Assembly: GCA_015487835.1 (NCBI GenBank)
Contig: WFOY01000103.1
Location: forward strand, 1-8,813
Reading direction: 5' to 3'
Length of the DNA: 8,813 nucleotides
Source: Aquificaceae bacterium
GTDB lineage: Bacteria > Aquificota > Aquificia > Aquificales > Aquificaceae
The notes under the pieces were generated by a model that saw only the letters and a program-made list of their open reading frames with translations, was not told where the DNA came from and did not search any database. Each line of letters begins with the position of its first letter. The first letter of the stretch is position 1. Made by a program: the position numbers and the translations under genes. This document shows, piece by piece, positions 1-7,115 of this stretch.

Positions 1-1
1 A

Positions 2-352
2 CCCAGCGAGATCCTGTACGAGCTCATAGAGGAGGTCCGTCACAGGATAAACAAGGGTCTTAGGATCGCCGAGGAGCACACCAAGGAGGCGGGGAAGGTC
101 ACGGAGAACGACGTGGGAAAGCTGATAAACAGGCTAAGGGAGAAGTACAGGGAGGCTCTCAGACAGGGGATAATAGACAGCAAGGAGGACGTGGACGTAC
201 TTCTGCTCGCCTACGAGCTGGACGGAACTGTTGTAACTGGGGACGAGGGTCTTAGGAAGTGGGCCGACAAGGTGGGGATAAAGATAATAGACGCTAGAAA
301 CTTCAGGGGGATACTGGAAAACCTAATCAAACACAAGACCTCCGCTGAGTAG
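2..352 (+). CDS. RNA ligase partner protein, PIN-domain family (5' partial)
   Basis: This reading frame is open from the left edge and ends at TAG 350-352, giving 116 C-terminal residues; the true start lies outside the window. The visible part has a charged helical segment ([17 protein letters not shown]), then [21 protein letters not shown] and a closing KIIDARNF stretch. The acidic residues in EDVDVLLLA and in TGDEG match the second and third acidic positions of the PIN nuclease fold; the first catalytic Asp would be upstream. I recognise it as the MJ0950-type RNA ligase partner family (about 200 residues), which typically occurs beside Pab1020-type RNA ligase. Here the ligase is the convergent neighbour, and the two genes overlap by 30 bp at their 3' ends. 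Whether the protein cleaves RNA or only modulates the ligase is not known from the sequence. A GTG at 113 is an internal codon, not a plausible start, because the homologous sequence continues upstream of it. Confidence 0.85.
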   Translation, partial: PSEILYELIEEVRHRINKGLRIAEEHTKEAGKVTENDVGKLINRLREKYREALRQGIIDSKEDVDVLLLAYELDGTVVTGDEGLRKWADKVGIKIIDARNFRGILENLIKHKTSAE

Positions 353-1414
353 GTGCCCAAGAAGCCCGGTCATGTTCAGAAACACCTTGTCGAAGGTTAG
401 AACCCACATCCCCTTTTCCTCCCTAAGGTCCCTCTCGATGACCTGGATGTGCTTCGAGGTCCTGCGGATCAGTTCGAGGAGCGCTATGGCGTTCTCCTTT
501 CTGTGGAACCTGCACCTGAAGGTTGTGTAAACCCTGTGTTCTTTCTTGAACTGGTCGATCGCCTCGAAGAGGCCGTCTATGAGCGCCTTGCCAAGCTCCT
601 CGTAAAGGTGGGCGTTTCTCTCTATGCCCTCCTCCTCCATGAACAGGACGAGCCTTAGGAGTCTGTTCGTGTAGTACTCTGCTGGCAGCTGGAACATGTT
701 CTTGGTGGTCACCTTTATGTCGCTGAGGTTTGCGTAGCTCGTTATGTACTTCGCCCTCCTTCCCCTCTCCTCCTTGAAAACCACACCTTCCCTCCCCTCC
801 TCGTTCATCCTGAAGAGGAGATCCTTGAGCTTGGGTATGTCCGCGTGGGTAAACTCCCCGAATATCTCAACGTGGGGCAGTGAGTATCGGTCAATAAGTT
901 CAAGCTTCTCCCTCTGGGACAGGAACTCTCTTGAGTTCTTCCTCATCACGTCGAAGACGAAGATCCTGATGTCCTCCTTAACGAAGGGAGGACTCTCCTC
1001 TATGTAGGGGTTCTCGGGCCCGGCCACCTCAGCGCAGAGGACGAGGTCCGGGTCATCCTCGAAGACGTCCAGGTCTATGAAGTCGCCTACCCTGTCCGTT
1101 GTGAAGGGGCATACGTACCCTCCCCTGGACAGGGCCACAACCTGGTCCTTTACCCTGAATATCCTCACGTTGTAGCCGTCCACCTTCTCCTCGACCCAGA
1201 AGGGTCCGCTGAACTGCTCCTTGAGACCCTCCTCCAGCATAAAGACCCTTCCTATGTGGGGGTATCCCCACACGATCGTATCTTGGAAGATCACGGTTCC
1301 CCGGGGAACATCCTTGAAGTCGTCGGAGAATCTCAAGTACTCGAAGCCTAAGAAGGTCTCGGACCTTGCCTTTCTCTGCCTTACCGCCTCTTTTACGAGG
1401 TCAGCTTCAATCAC
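323..1414 (-). CDS. ATP-dependent RNA ligase, Pab1020 (Rnl3) family
   Basis: This 363-residue protein belongs to the nucleotidyltransferase-fold RNA ligases typified by archaeal Pab1020, which use ATP to join 5'-phosphate and 3'-OH RNA ends and can circularise RNA. Visible motifs are motif I EEKVDG (Lys77, the expected adenylated residue), RGG at 97-99, motif III near Glu129 ([11 protein letters not shown]), IRIFVFDVM at 149-157, motif IV REGVVFK at 208-214, and motif V with Lys222 and DIKV (Lys234). A helical C-terminal domain of about 120 residues follows, as in the family. The start is GTG at 1412-1414. It overlaps the purQ stop by 8 bp and has no Shine-Dalgarno sequence, so translation probably depends on coupling to purQ. 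The start is supported by fit of the N-terminus up to the conserved RGTVIF segment. The gene is last in the rtcA-gyrA-purS-purQ run, and its 3' end overlaps the partner gene on the other strand. Confidence 0.9.
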   Translation of the reverse strand: MIEADLVKEAVRQRKARSETFLGFEYLRFSDDFKDVPRGTVIFQDTIVWGYPHIGRVFMLEEGLKEQFSGPFWVEEKVDGYNVRIFRVKDQVVALSRGGYVCPFTTDRVGDFIDLDVFEDDPDLVLCAEVAGPENPYIEESPPFVKEDIRIFVFDVMRKNSREFLSQREKLELIDRYSLPHVEIFGEFTHADIPKLKDLLFRMNEEGREGVVFKEERGRRAKYITSYANLSDIKVTTKNMFQLPAEYYTNRLLRLVLFMEEEGIERNAHLYEELGKALIDGLFEAIDQFKKEHRVYTTFRCRFHRKENAIALLELIRRTSKHIQVIERDLREEKGMWVLTFDKVFLNMTGLLGHLLSGGLVFD

Positions 1415-2063
1415 TAATAAGAGAATACCACAGCATGAGCCCGTCGTGACTTCCCATTATGTCCTCGGAGGCCCTCTCAGGATGGGGCATCATACCGAAG
1501 ACGTTGCCCCCCCTGTTCATAACCCCGGCTATATCGGATACGGACCCGTTCGGGTTGTCTACGTATCTGAACAGGATCTGACCGTTCTCCTCCAGGGTTC
1601 TCAGTTCATCCTCAGGCACGTAGTACCTGCCGTCGTGGTGGGCGACGGGTATCCTTAGGATCTCACCCTTCTCGAGCTTCTTGGTGATCCTGGTGTTCGG
1701 GTTCTCCACCCTCAGCCTAACCTCTCTGCATACGAACCTGGTGGTGATGTTCGGCAGGAGCGCACCGGGAAGGAGGCCAAGCTCCGTGAGTATCTGGAAA
1801 CCGTTGCAGATACCAAGGACCACTCCTCCCCTCTGGGCGAACTCGTAGACGGCCTCCGCAAGGGGTGTCTTTGAGGCTAAGGCCCCGGGTCTAAGGTAGT
1901 CTCCGTAGGAGAAACCTCCAGGTAGGACGACCACATCGAATCCGGAGAGATCCCTCTCCTCGTGGTGTACGAAGCTCACCTCCTGGTCCAGGACGTCCCT
2001 TATGACGTAGTAGGTGTCGTAGTCGCAGTTTGATCCGGGGAACACGCACACACCGAACCTCAT
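1407..2063 (-). CDS. purQ: Phosphoribosylformylglycinamidine synthase, glutamine amidotransferase subunit
   Basis: PurQ is the class I glutaminase of the PurSQL FGAM synthetase: it hydrolyses glutamine and passes ammonia to PurL in the fourth step of purine synthesis. All triad landmarks are present in the 218 residues: the nucleophile Cys86 in GICNGFQ, and His194 and Glu196 in MMPHPER. The N-terminal FPGSNCD and the GGFSYGDYLRPGA segment are typical of PurQ rather than other class I amidotransferases. Length is close to the usual 220-230. The ATG at 2061-2063 overlaps the purS stop as ATGA. A GAGGAG at 2069-2074 lies 5 nt upstream, although it also encodes two Glu codons of PurS. Neighbours are purS upstream and the RNA ligase downstream, both overlapping, consistent with one message. 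The synthetase subunit gene purL is not in this window. Confidence 0.97.
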   Translation of the reverse strand: MRFGVCVFPGSNCDYDTYYVIRDVLDQEVSFVHHEERDLSGFDVVVLPGGFSYGDYLRPGALASKTPLAEAVYEFAQRGGVVLGICNGFQILTELGLLPGALLPNITTRFVCREVRLRVENPNTRITKKLEKGEILRIPVAHHDGRYYVPEDELRTLEENGQILFRYVDNPNGSVSDIAGVMNRGGNVFGMMPHPERASEDIMGSHDGLMLWYSLISD

Positions 2064-2284
2064 ACGATCTCCTCTATCTCGTAATCCTCTATGAGGGGGT
2101 TCACTATGTACCTCTCCACCAAGGTCTTTACGTCTTGATCCCCTTCGAGTTCGATCTCGACGAGTTTACCAACGGTCACCCTCTTAGCCTTGAAGCCCTG
2201 GTCTTGGAGCATTTCTTGCACGGCCCTCCCCTGGGGGTCCAGCAGACCCTTTTTAGGCCTTATTAAAACCCTCACCCTCTTCAT
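2060..2284 (-). CDS. purS: Phosphoribosylformylglycinamidine synthase subunit PurS
   Basis: PurS is the small dimeric subunit that bridges PurQ and PurL in the three-part FGAM synthetase found in many bacteria and archaea. The protein is 74 residues, slightly under the usual 80 or so. It shows the family pattern: a first strand [10 protein letters not shown], the signature [10 protein letters not shown], and then [13 protein letters not shown], where the Gly-Lys segment matches other PurS proteins. It ends in an acidic EDYEIEEIV tail. The start ATG at 2282-2284 lies inside the end of gyrA (32-bp overlap, different frame). It is supported by an AAGGAG placed 7 nt upstream and by good alignment from the first residue. 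The adjacent purQ overlaps it by 4 bp, so the two are very likely translated together. Confidence 0.95.
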   Translation of the reverse strand: MKRVRVLIRPKKGLLDPQGRAVQEMLQDQGFKAKRVTVGKLVEIELEGDQDVKTLVERYIVNPLIEDYEIEEIV

Positions 2285-5200
2285 GTTCGGTCTCCTTGGA
2301 CTTGATCACAACCTTGTGGATCTGGTCTTGGTCCAGGTCCCACCTCACCTTCGTGGCCTTTGCCCTTCCGCCTGTGGCGACCTCCTTTACAGACACTCTG
2401 TCGTAGAAGGCCCTCCCTGAGGAGGTAGTTATCAGCAGGTCCACCTCCTCGCCCATAGGGATGAGGTCTGCCAGCCTCTCCCTCGGCGAAGCCAAGATCT
2501 GAACGCCCTTCACACCCCTGTTTCTCAAGGGTATCTCTCCCTCCGGCACCACCTTCACCCTCCCGTCCCTCGTTATAACCAGAAGGTAAGGTTCATCCTT
2601 TATTATCCTCGTTCCTACCACCCTGTCCCCACGTTCCAGCTTCATACCCTGTATCCCCTTCGTCCCTGGAGTCGCGGGAGGTATCTCCCTAACGTTGAAC
2701 CTGGCCACCTTGCCCCCCTCAGTGAACATGAGGATGTGGCTCTCATCTATAGCCTGGGATATGCCCACAACCTCGTCCTCCTCCGGAAGCTTTATGATCC
2801 TCATCCCCTGAGCTTTGTACTCGAACTCAACGAGAGGTATCTTCTTTATCAGCCCCTCCCTTGTGGCCAGCAGTATCCTGTCTGCGAACCTCTCCCTTAT
2901 GAAGGAACCCACTATCCTTTCGTTCGGCTCCCTGAACGACACCTTTGAACCCCTCAGAGCTTGAGAACCCGCTATCCAGTAAACCCTCCCCCTGTTTGAG
3001 ACCAAAAAGAGCCCTTCGGTGAAGGGGACGTCGAGTATGTTCACAACAGGGGCCTCACCCTCGGGAAGGTCCTCCACGGGGGCCACCCTCCCGTTCTCGA
3101 GGACCGCGACCACAAGGGAACCTTCCTCAAGATCACCGTCGACCCCCTCTATGAAGGTCCTCCTCGGGTCTCCGTATCTCTTTACGAGATCTTCTGTCTC
3201 CTCTATGAAGATCCTTATCCTCTCCTCCTCGCTCCCTATAACCTTCCTGTAGTAGCTGATCTTCTCCTTGAGATCCTCCCTCTCCTTGACCAGCTTTTCC
3301 CTTTCCAAGGACGTGAGCCTCTGGAGCTTTAGGTCTAAAACTGCGTTGGCCTGCCTCTCCGTCAGACCAAAGGTCTCCATCAGGAACCCTCTGGCCTCCG
3401 CCGTGTCCCTCGACCTTCTTATACCCTCTATGAGGTCGTCTAAGTTTTCGAGAGCTTTGATCAGCCCTTCGACCACGTGGAGTCTCTCCTCAGCCTTCCT
3501 GAGATAAAACCTCGTCCTCCTGAGGATCACCTGGACCCTGTGCTTTATGAACTCTCTGAGTATGTCCTTTATCCCGGCGATCTTAGGCTCCCCGTCTACG
3601 AGAACCACCAGGTTTACGGGAAAGCCCTTCCTCAGCTGTGTGTACCTGAACAGCTTTTTTAGGACCTTCTCCCCTTTGGCCTCCCTTTTTAGCTCTATTA
3701 CTATCCTTATACCTTCCTTGTCGGACTCGTCCCTTATGTCGGATATCTCCTTTATCTTCCCGCTCCTCACGGCGTCCGCTATCTTCCTTATGAGTTCCGA
3801 CTTGTTCACCTGGTAGGGTATCTCGGTGACCACTATCTGCTCCCTCCCTCCCTGGACCTTCTCCACGTGGGCCTTCGCCCTTATCTGGATCGTTCCCCTG
3901 CCTGTTTCGTATATCTCTTTTAGGTCCTTCGCGTTCTCTATCACCCCACCGGTCGGGAAGTCCGGTCCCTTTATGATCTCCAGGATCTCCTCCGTCGTCA
4001 TGTTGGGGTTCTTGGCAAGCTCTATGAGGGCCTTTCCAACCTCCCTCAAATTGTGGGGCGGGATAGAGGTCGCAAGTCCCACGGCTATACCGGCGGTCCC
4101 GTTGCATATGAGGTTGGGGAACTTAGATGGAAGGACCGTAGGCTCCATGAGGGTATCGTCGAAGTTGGGCGTAAAGTCCACGGTTTCCTTGTCTATGTCT
4201 TCGAGCATCTCGACAGCTATCTTCGAGAGCTTGGCTTCTGTGTTGTGGTTTATTATCCCGTTGGCCACAAAGGAGTGGCAACTGCTGTTCACCCTGATCG
4301 AGTAAACCGTTTTGTATCCACCGAAACCTTTGAATACAACCTGATCGAAGAAATACCGGTTCCTCAGAAACTCTTTAACGAGTTTGAGATCCTCATCATC
4401 TAAGTATCTTTCAAGCAAAGGCATATACCTTTCGAGGCTTTCGTATCTGTCGATGTTGTGCTTTATAAACCATTCACCGAACCTGAACCTGTATTTTTTC
4501 CTCAAATACTGAGACAAGAAGGGTATCCTGTCGGTCCTGCTGAGAGCCTTCCCATAATCTTTTATGTACTCTTCAAGTTTTCTCTGTTTTTCTCCCACAA
4601 AACCTATCTCCTCTGCAAACTTTTTTAAGTTGCTCGCACCACTTATCAGCAGTCTATATATGTGCCTGTCTCTGTGGATCCTGCTCACTATACCGAAGTT
4701 CAGGAGAACTATCTGCAACTGCTTTATAAGCTTCAAGCTCTTTGAGTGGTAGAATACAAGAGCTGTCTGCCCAACCTTGCTGACGCTACCGTCCCCTTCG
4801 AACAAAGCCCTCAGGAAAGCCCTTTGGACTTTTTTAGAGGATCTGAGAACCACCTGAGGTATCTCCTTTTCCTCAGATCTGTGGTCAAAGCCAAGCTGTC
4901 TTACGCGTTCCACAAAGCTTTTTCCGTGTATTTGATATTCAACCAAGGTTTTAGCGCTCTTTATAAGACACCTTTCAAACTCCTCTGTGAATTTGTGATC
5001 TGCGTTTGAGAAGCCAACCCTTTGAGCGTTAACATACCCTTCACTTACAAGACTTCCCAGAAGGAAAGCCTCCTCTTCAGTTATCAGATTCTCCTCAGGG
5101 AAGACCTGGGAGTCCCTCGCCACAACTATGTAGTCTCCTTCTTGCAGTTCGTATAGGGTCTTCCACCTGTAAACGGGTCTGCCGTTTTCTCCTTTTGTAA

Positions 5201-7094
5201 GTGTAAGCACTGGGTGGTTGTAGCTCCCCTCTATCTCAAGACCCGTTGCAGTTCTTACCCTTATCGTCGGATGCTTGCCTGAGTTGAAAAACCTGTCAGC
5301 CTTATTTAACTTTCTGTTTAGTGAGATCACCTCCAGATCTATCCTGTGCTCCGATGAGTCTTTAGATCCTGGAACTATAGACTCTATGGGGATTAGCCCC
5401 TTGGTCGTGAGAACCAGCGATCCTTCGGTTATACAGTACCTCATCTGGGCCGGAGGGTCCCCATCAACGGACCCGAAGTTGCCCTGACCGATTATCAGGG
5501 GATACCTCATCGAGAAGTCCTGAGCCATCCTCACCAGAGCGTCGTAAACAGCCTGATCCCCGTGGGGGTGGTATTTGCCGAGGCAGTTGTGAACGACGAA
5601 GCCGTTGGCTAAAAACTCGTGATCTTCCTCAACCTGTATATCGTAGGTCTCTTCAGGGGGAACGTCCTTGACCTCCTTTACCTTGAAGAAGAACCAGCCC
5701 TTATCCACTATGTCCTTCAACAGCTTGGCATATCTTGAGCCTATAAGCTCGGCTTTCTTCAAAATGTTTAGATCCTCAAGGGCTGTCCTGTATAGAAGGA
5801 ATCTTTCCTTCAAGTCCACAGAATACCTTATCTTCGTTCCTGTAGAGTACTTTATACCGCATCTAACTTTTTTACCTTCCGCTGTTAAATACCACCCTCC
5901 CCCGAGATGTTTTTCGGAGAACTCCTTAAGCAGTAACTTTCCCATGTAGGGTACCCTGTCCACTTTAACCCTTTTGGTAATCCTCTCCTCACAGATACGC
6001 TCCGCCTTTACTGGAGCGATGGAATAGGTGAGGATCTTCAGGGCATAATGTCCCGATATCTCAAGAGTATGCACCTCGTAGTTAGGCCTTATCTCTCTTC
6101 CTTCTAACCTATTTCCTTTCGGTCTCTGAGTGTAAATCCTTGTTGGAATACCGAGATAGAAGAGGAGGATCTGCAGATCCGCAATTAGCTCTTTAGAGAT
6201 AGAGGAAAAAGCCACTACGTTCCTGTTTCTGTGAACGCTTCCATCCGAGTCTATTAGGCCAGAGACAAAAGCCAGGGCTGTTCTCTTATCGGCTTTAAAC
6301 ACCCAGCTCGGAATCTTCTTGGACCTTGCGTTCAGATTCTCATCCGCCTCGAGGATACTTATGATAATACTCGAGTCGTTGGAATTGAGCCTTACGGTGC
6401 CGTCTCCACACTTTGAAAATCTAAAGCCCTTTGAAGAGAGTATCTTCTCTACTCTGTCCCTTATCCTTTCATCCGAGACGAACACCCCTACCCTATGATA
6501 TCCGCGTCTGTCTTTCTCTACCCAACCATCACCAACGAGGAGTCCTATCAGGTAGGCAAGATCTTCGTCTATCTCCACTCCCTCCACAACAATCCTCCCG
6601 CTTACTTCCGGGAAAACGCTCCTTAGCAGAAGGAAATCCCCTTCCTTCAGGTCTTCTGCCTTCTTCCACACAAGATCTCCTTCTTGAGTCAGTACTTTGA
6701 ACATCTGGCCCGGCGTGCATCTTACCGATAAGCCCGTATCAGTTATCACCTCCTTGAGAGGCTGAGGGGGCATAATGTAGAGTTCTGAGACTTTCCTAAG
6801 GCCCTTGGAGGTATAGACCAGATCGCCTTTCTCCACCTCCTCTATGTTTTTTATACCCTCAGAAGTGGCCACCTTGGTTCCTTTTACGAAACATTCCCCT
6901 ACTATCCTCGCGCTCTTTTTAAAAGGCTTGTCAGGGGTCAGCCCCATCTCGAACATGGCGTAGAGTATCCTTCTCTGGACGGGCTTCAGGCCGTCCCTCA
7001 CGTCTGGGATGGCCCTCCCCACTATGACGGACATAGCGTAGTCTATGTAAGACTGCTTTACCTCCTCCTCGATGGGGACCTCTATGATTTCCAT
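2253..7094 (-). CDS. gyrA: Type IIA DNA topoisomerase subunit A (GyrA-like) with two inteins
   Basis: This 1613-residue precursor is a DNA cleavage and rejoining subunit interrupted by two inteins. The exteins are residues 1-67, 504-553 and 952-1613, giving 779 residues after splicing, a normal GyrA size. The N-terminal extein has [31 protein letters not shown]. The middle one has [22 protein letters not shown] and the catalytic Arg552-Tyr553 (Tyr117 after splicing). The third begins TEAKLSKIA, then covers the tower and coiled-coil parts and a six-blade C-terminal pinwheel from about 1325. The GyrA-box (QRRGGKG in E. coli) is absent; the equivalent stretch reads GEAPVVN (1346-1352). The A. 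aeolicus enzyme with the same lack was reported to relax and decatenate but not supercoil, so the spliced protein may act like topoisomerase IV despite a gyrase-type core. The ATG at 7092-7094 follows rtcA by 13 bp without a Shine-Dalgarno sequence. The gene is essential in principle, so both inteins must splice. Confidence 0.97.
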   Translation of the reverse strand: MEIIEVPIEEEVKQSYIDYAMSVIVGRAIPDVRDGLKPVQRRILYAMFEMGLTPDKPFKKSARIVGECFVKGTKVATSEGIKNIEEVEKGDLVYTSKGLRKVSELYIMPPQPLKEVITDTGLSVRCTPGQMFKVLTQEGDLVWKKAEDLKEGDFLLLRSVFPEVSGRIVVEGVEIDEDLAYLIGLLVGDGWVEKDRRGYHRVGVFVSDERIRDRVEKILSSKGFRFSKCGDGTVRLNSNDSSIIISILEADENLNARSKKIPSWVFKADKRTALAFVSGLIDSDGSVHRNRNVVAFSSISKELIADLQILLFYLGIPTRIYTQRPKGNRLEGREIRPNYEVHTLEISGHYALKILTYSIAPVKAERICEERITKRVKVDRVPYMGKLLLKEFSEKHLGGGWYLTAEGKKVRCGIKYSTGTKIRYSVDLKERFLLYRTALEDLNILKKAELIGSRYAKLLKDIVDKGWFFFKVKEVKDVPPEETYDIQVEEDHEFLANGFVVHNCLGKYHPHGDQAVYDALVRMAQDFSMRYPLIIGQGNFGSVDGDPPAQMRYCITEGSLVLTTKGLIPIESIVPGSKDSSEHRIDLEVISLNRKLNKADRFFNSGKHPTIRVRTATGLEIEGSYNHPVLTLTKGENGRPVYRWKTLYELQEGDYIVVARDSQVFPEENLITEEEAFLLGSLVSEGYVNAQRVGFSNADHKFTEEFERCLIKSAKTLVEYQIHGKSFVERVRQLGFDHRSEEKEIPQVVLRSSKKVQRAFLRALFEGDGSVSKVGQTALVFYHSKSLKLIKQLQIVLLNFGIVSRIHRDRHIYRLLISGASNLKKFAEEIGFVGEKQRKLEEYIKDYGKALSRTDRIPFLSQYLRKKYRFRFGEWFIKHNIDRYESLERYMPLLERYLDDEDLKLVKEFLRNRYFFDQVVFKGFGGYKTVYSIRVNSSCHSFVANGIINHNTEAKLSKIAVEMLEDIDKETVDFTPNFDDTLMEPTVLPSKFPNLICNGTAGIAVGLATSIPPHNLREVGKALIELAKNPNMTTEEILEIIKGPDFPTGGVIENAKDLKEIYETGRGTIQIRAKAHVEKVQGGREQIVVTEIPYQVNKSELIRKIADAVRSGKIKEISDIRDESDKEGIRIVIELKREAKGEKVLKKLFRYTQLRKGFPVNLVVLVDGEPKIAGIKDILREFIKHRVQVILRRTRFYLRKAEERLHVVEGLIKALENLDDLIEGIRRSRDTAEARGFLMETFGLTERQANAVLDLKLQRLTSLEREKLVKEREDLKEKISYYRKVIGSEEERIRIFIEETEDLVKRYGDPRRTFIEGVDGDLEEGSLVVAVLENGRVAPVEDLPEGEAPVVNILDVPFTEGLFLVSNRGRVYWIAGSQALRGSKVSFREPNERIVGSFIRERFADRILLATREGLIKKIPLVEFEYKAQGMRIIKLPEEDEVVGISQAIDESHILMFTEGGKVARFNVREIPPATPGTKGIQGMKLERGDRVVGTRIIKDEPYLLVITRDGRVKVVPEGEIPLRNRGVKGVQILASPRERLADLIPMGEEVDLLITTSSGRAFYDRVSVKEVATGGRAKATKVRWDLDQDQIHKVVIKSKETEHEEGEGFNKA
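2292..2297 (-). promoter_or_regulatory. Shine-Dalgarno sequence for purS
   Basis: On the minus strand AAGGAG lies 7 nt before the purS ATG, within the last codons of gyrA. It fixes the purS start inside gyrA and makes the 32-bp out-of-frame overlap credible. It is the clearest Shine-Dalgarno site among the gene starts in the window. Confidence 0.7.
2304..3122 (-). other. GyrA C-terminal pinwheel domain, GyrA-box missing
   Basis: Six repeats of the GyrA/ParC pinwheel can be read in precursor residues about 1325-1597. Each has a hydrophobic strand followed by a Gly-rich turn: LENGRV, SNRGRV, TREGLI, TEGGKV, TRDGRV and TSSGRA. Several blades continue to a further Gly/Lys-containing turn, such as [10 protein letters not shown] and [10 protein letters not shown]. 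In DNA gyrases, the QRRGGKG box lies in the loop after the first of these strands and is needed to wrap DNA. Here that loop reads [10 protein letters not shown] and has no basic or Gly-rich box. Confidence 0.8.
4242..5435 (-). mobile_element. Intein 2 of GyrA (398 aa), mycobacterial-GyrA-type site, LAGLIDADG homing endonuclease
   Basis: The element spans precursor residues Cys554-Asn951 and lies directly after the catalytic Tyr553, before TEAKLSK. This is the site of the mycobacterial GyrA inteins. Block A is [13 protein letters not shown]. Block B is [13 protein letters not shown] with Ser624 and His627. The endonuclease motifs are [10 protein letters not shown] (Glu685) and [12 protein letters not shown] (Asp768), followed by [14 protein letters not shown]. 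Block F is [18 protein letters not shown], and block G is IINHN followed by Thr952. From memory, CIT, IVPG, IDLxV, ADRxFxSGxHP and the NHP segment all match the M. xenopi intein, which is a 198-residue mini-intein without endonuclease. The copy here keeps a two-motif endonuclease with acidic residues. GC is visibly lower than in the exteins (22 of 60 bases in a line I chose, 4561-4620), which suggests separate origin or relaxed constraint. Confidence 0.95.
5586..6893 (-). mobile_element. Intein 1 of GyrA (436 aa) with LAGLIDADG homing endonuclease
   Basis: The element spans precursor residues Cys68-Asn503, between ARIVGE and [10 protein letters not shown]. Block A begins at Cys68 ([13 protein letters not shown]). 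Block B is [12 protein letters not shown] (121-132), with Gln130 in place of the usual His. The endonuclease core has two LAGLIDADG motifs, [10 protein letters not shown] (Asp189) and [12 protein letters not shown] (Asp284), followed by the [15 protein letters not shown] helix. Block F is [16 protein letters not shown], and block G is FVVHN followed by Cys504. The splice chemistry expected is Cys1, His-Asn at the end, and a Cys+1 nucleophile. Both endonuclease motifs keep their acidic residue, so it may still be active. About 115 residues (roughly 365-480) between the endonuclease helix and block F fit no motif I can name and may be a DNA-binding insertion. Two sampled 60-base lines suggest lower GC than the host gene. 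I cannot match this insertion site to a described GyrA intein. Confidence 0.93.
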
Positions 7095-7106
7095 AGGCGC
7101 TTAAAG

Positions 7107-7115
7107 ATTATACCA
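7107..7115 (-). promoter_or_regulatory. Candidate extended -10 promoter element for gyrA
   Basis: On the minus strand the sequence TGGTATAAT ends 12 nt before the gyrA ATG and overlaps the rtcA stop codon. It is a perfect TATAAT preceded by the TG of an extended -10 element. No good -35 hexamer is seen 16-18 nt upstream (GGAAAA at best), which is tolerable for an extended -10. Transcription would begin within about 5 nt of the ATG, giving an almost leaderless message. No Shine-Dalgarno sequence is present. The call is from motif match only. Confidence 0.5.

Noticed and set aside
113..352. Starting the partner-protein gene at GTG 113
   Set aside because: The frame is open to the left edge with family-like sequence before that codon, and the PIN family is about 200 residues, so 113 is internal.
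1221..1658. A 145-residue plus-strand open frame across the RNA ligase/purQ junction
   Set aside because: Both antisense genes are clearly real with full motif sets, and the plus-strand product has no recognisable domain or ribosome site.
3583..4107. A 174-residue open frame on the minus strand inside gyrA
   Set aside because: It lies in another frame of a well-conserved gyrA extein, is low-complexity and rich in Arg, Gly and Glu, and matches no family; it is a shadow of gyrA codons.
3826..4305. A 159-residue plus-strand open frame with hydrophobic stretches that could look like a membrane protein
   Set aside because: It is antisense to the GyrA extein and intein 2. The hydrophobicity comes from reading Glu/Lys/Asp-rich codons backwards.
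4242..6893. Reading the two gyrA insertions as group I introns or as a gene fusion
   Set aside because: Both stay in frame without stops and have intein blocks A, B, F and G with Cys starts and His-Asn ends, and the flanks join to an intact GyrA. Inteins explain everything.
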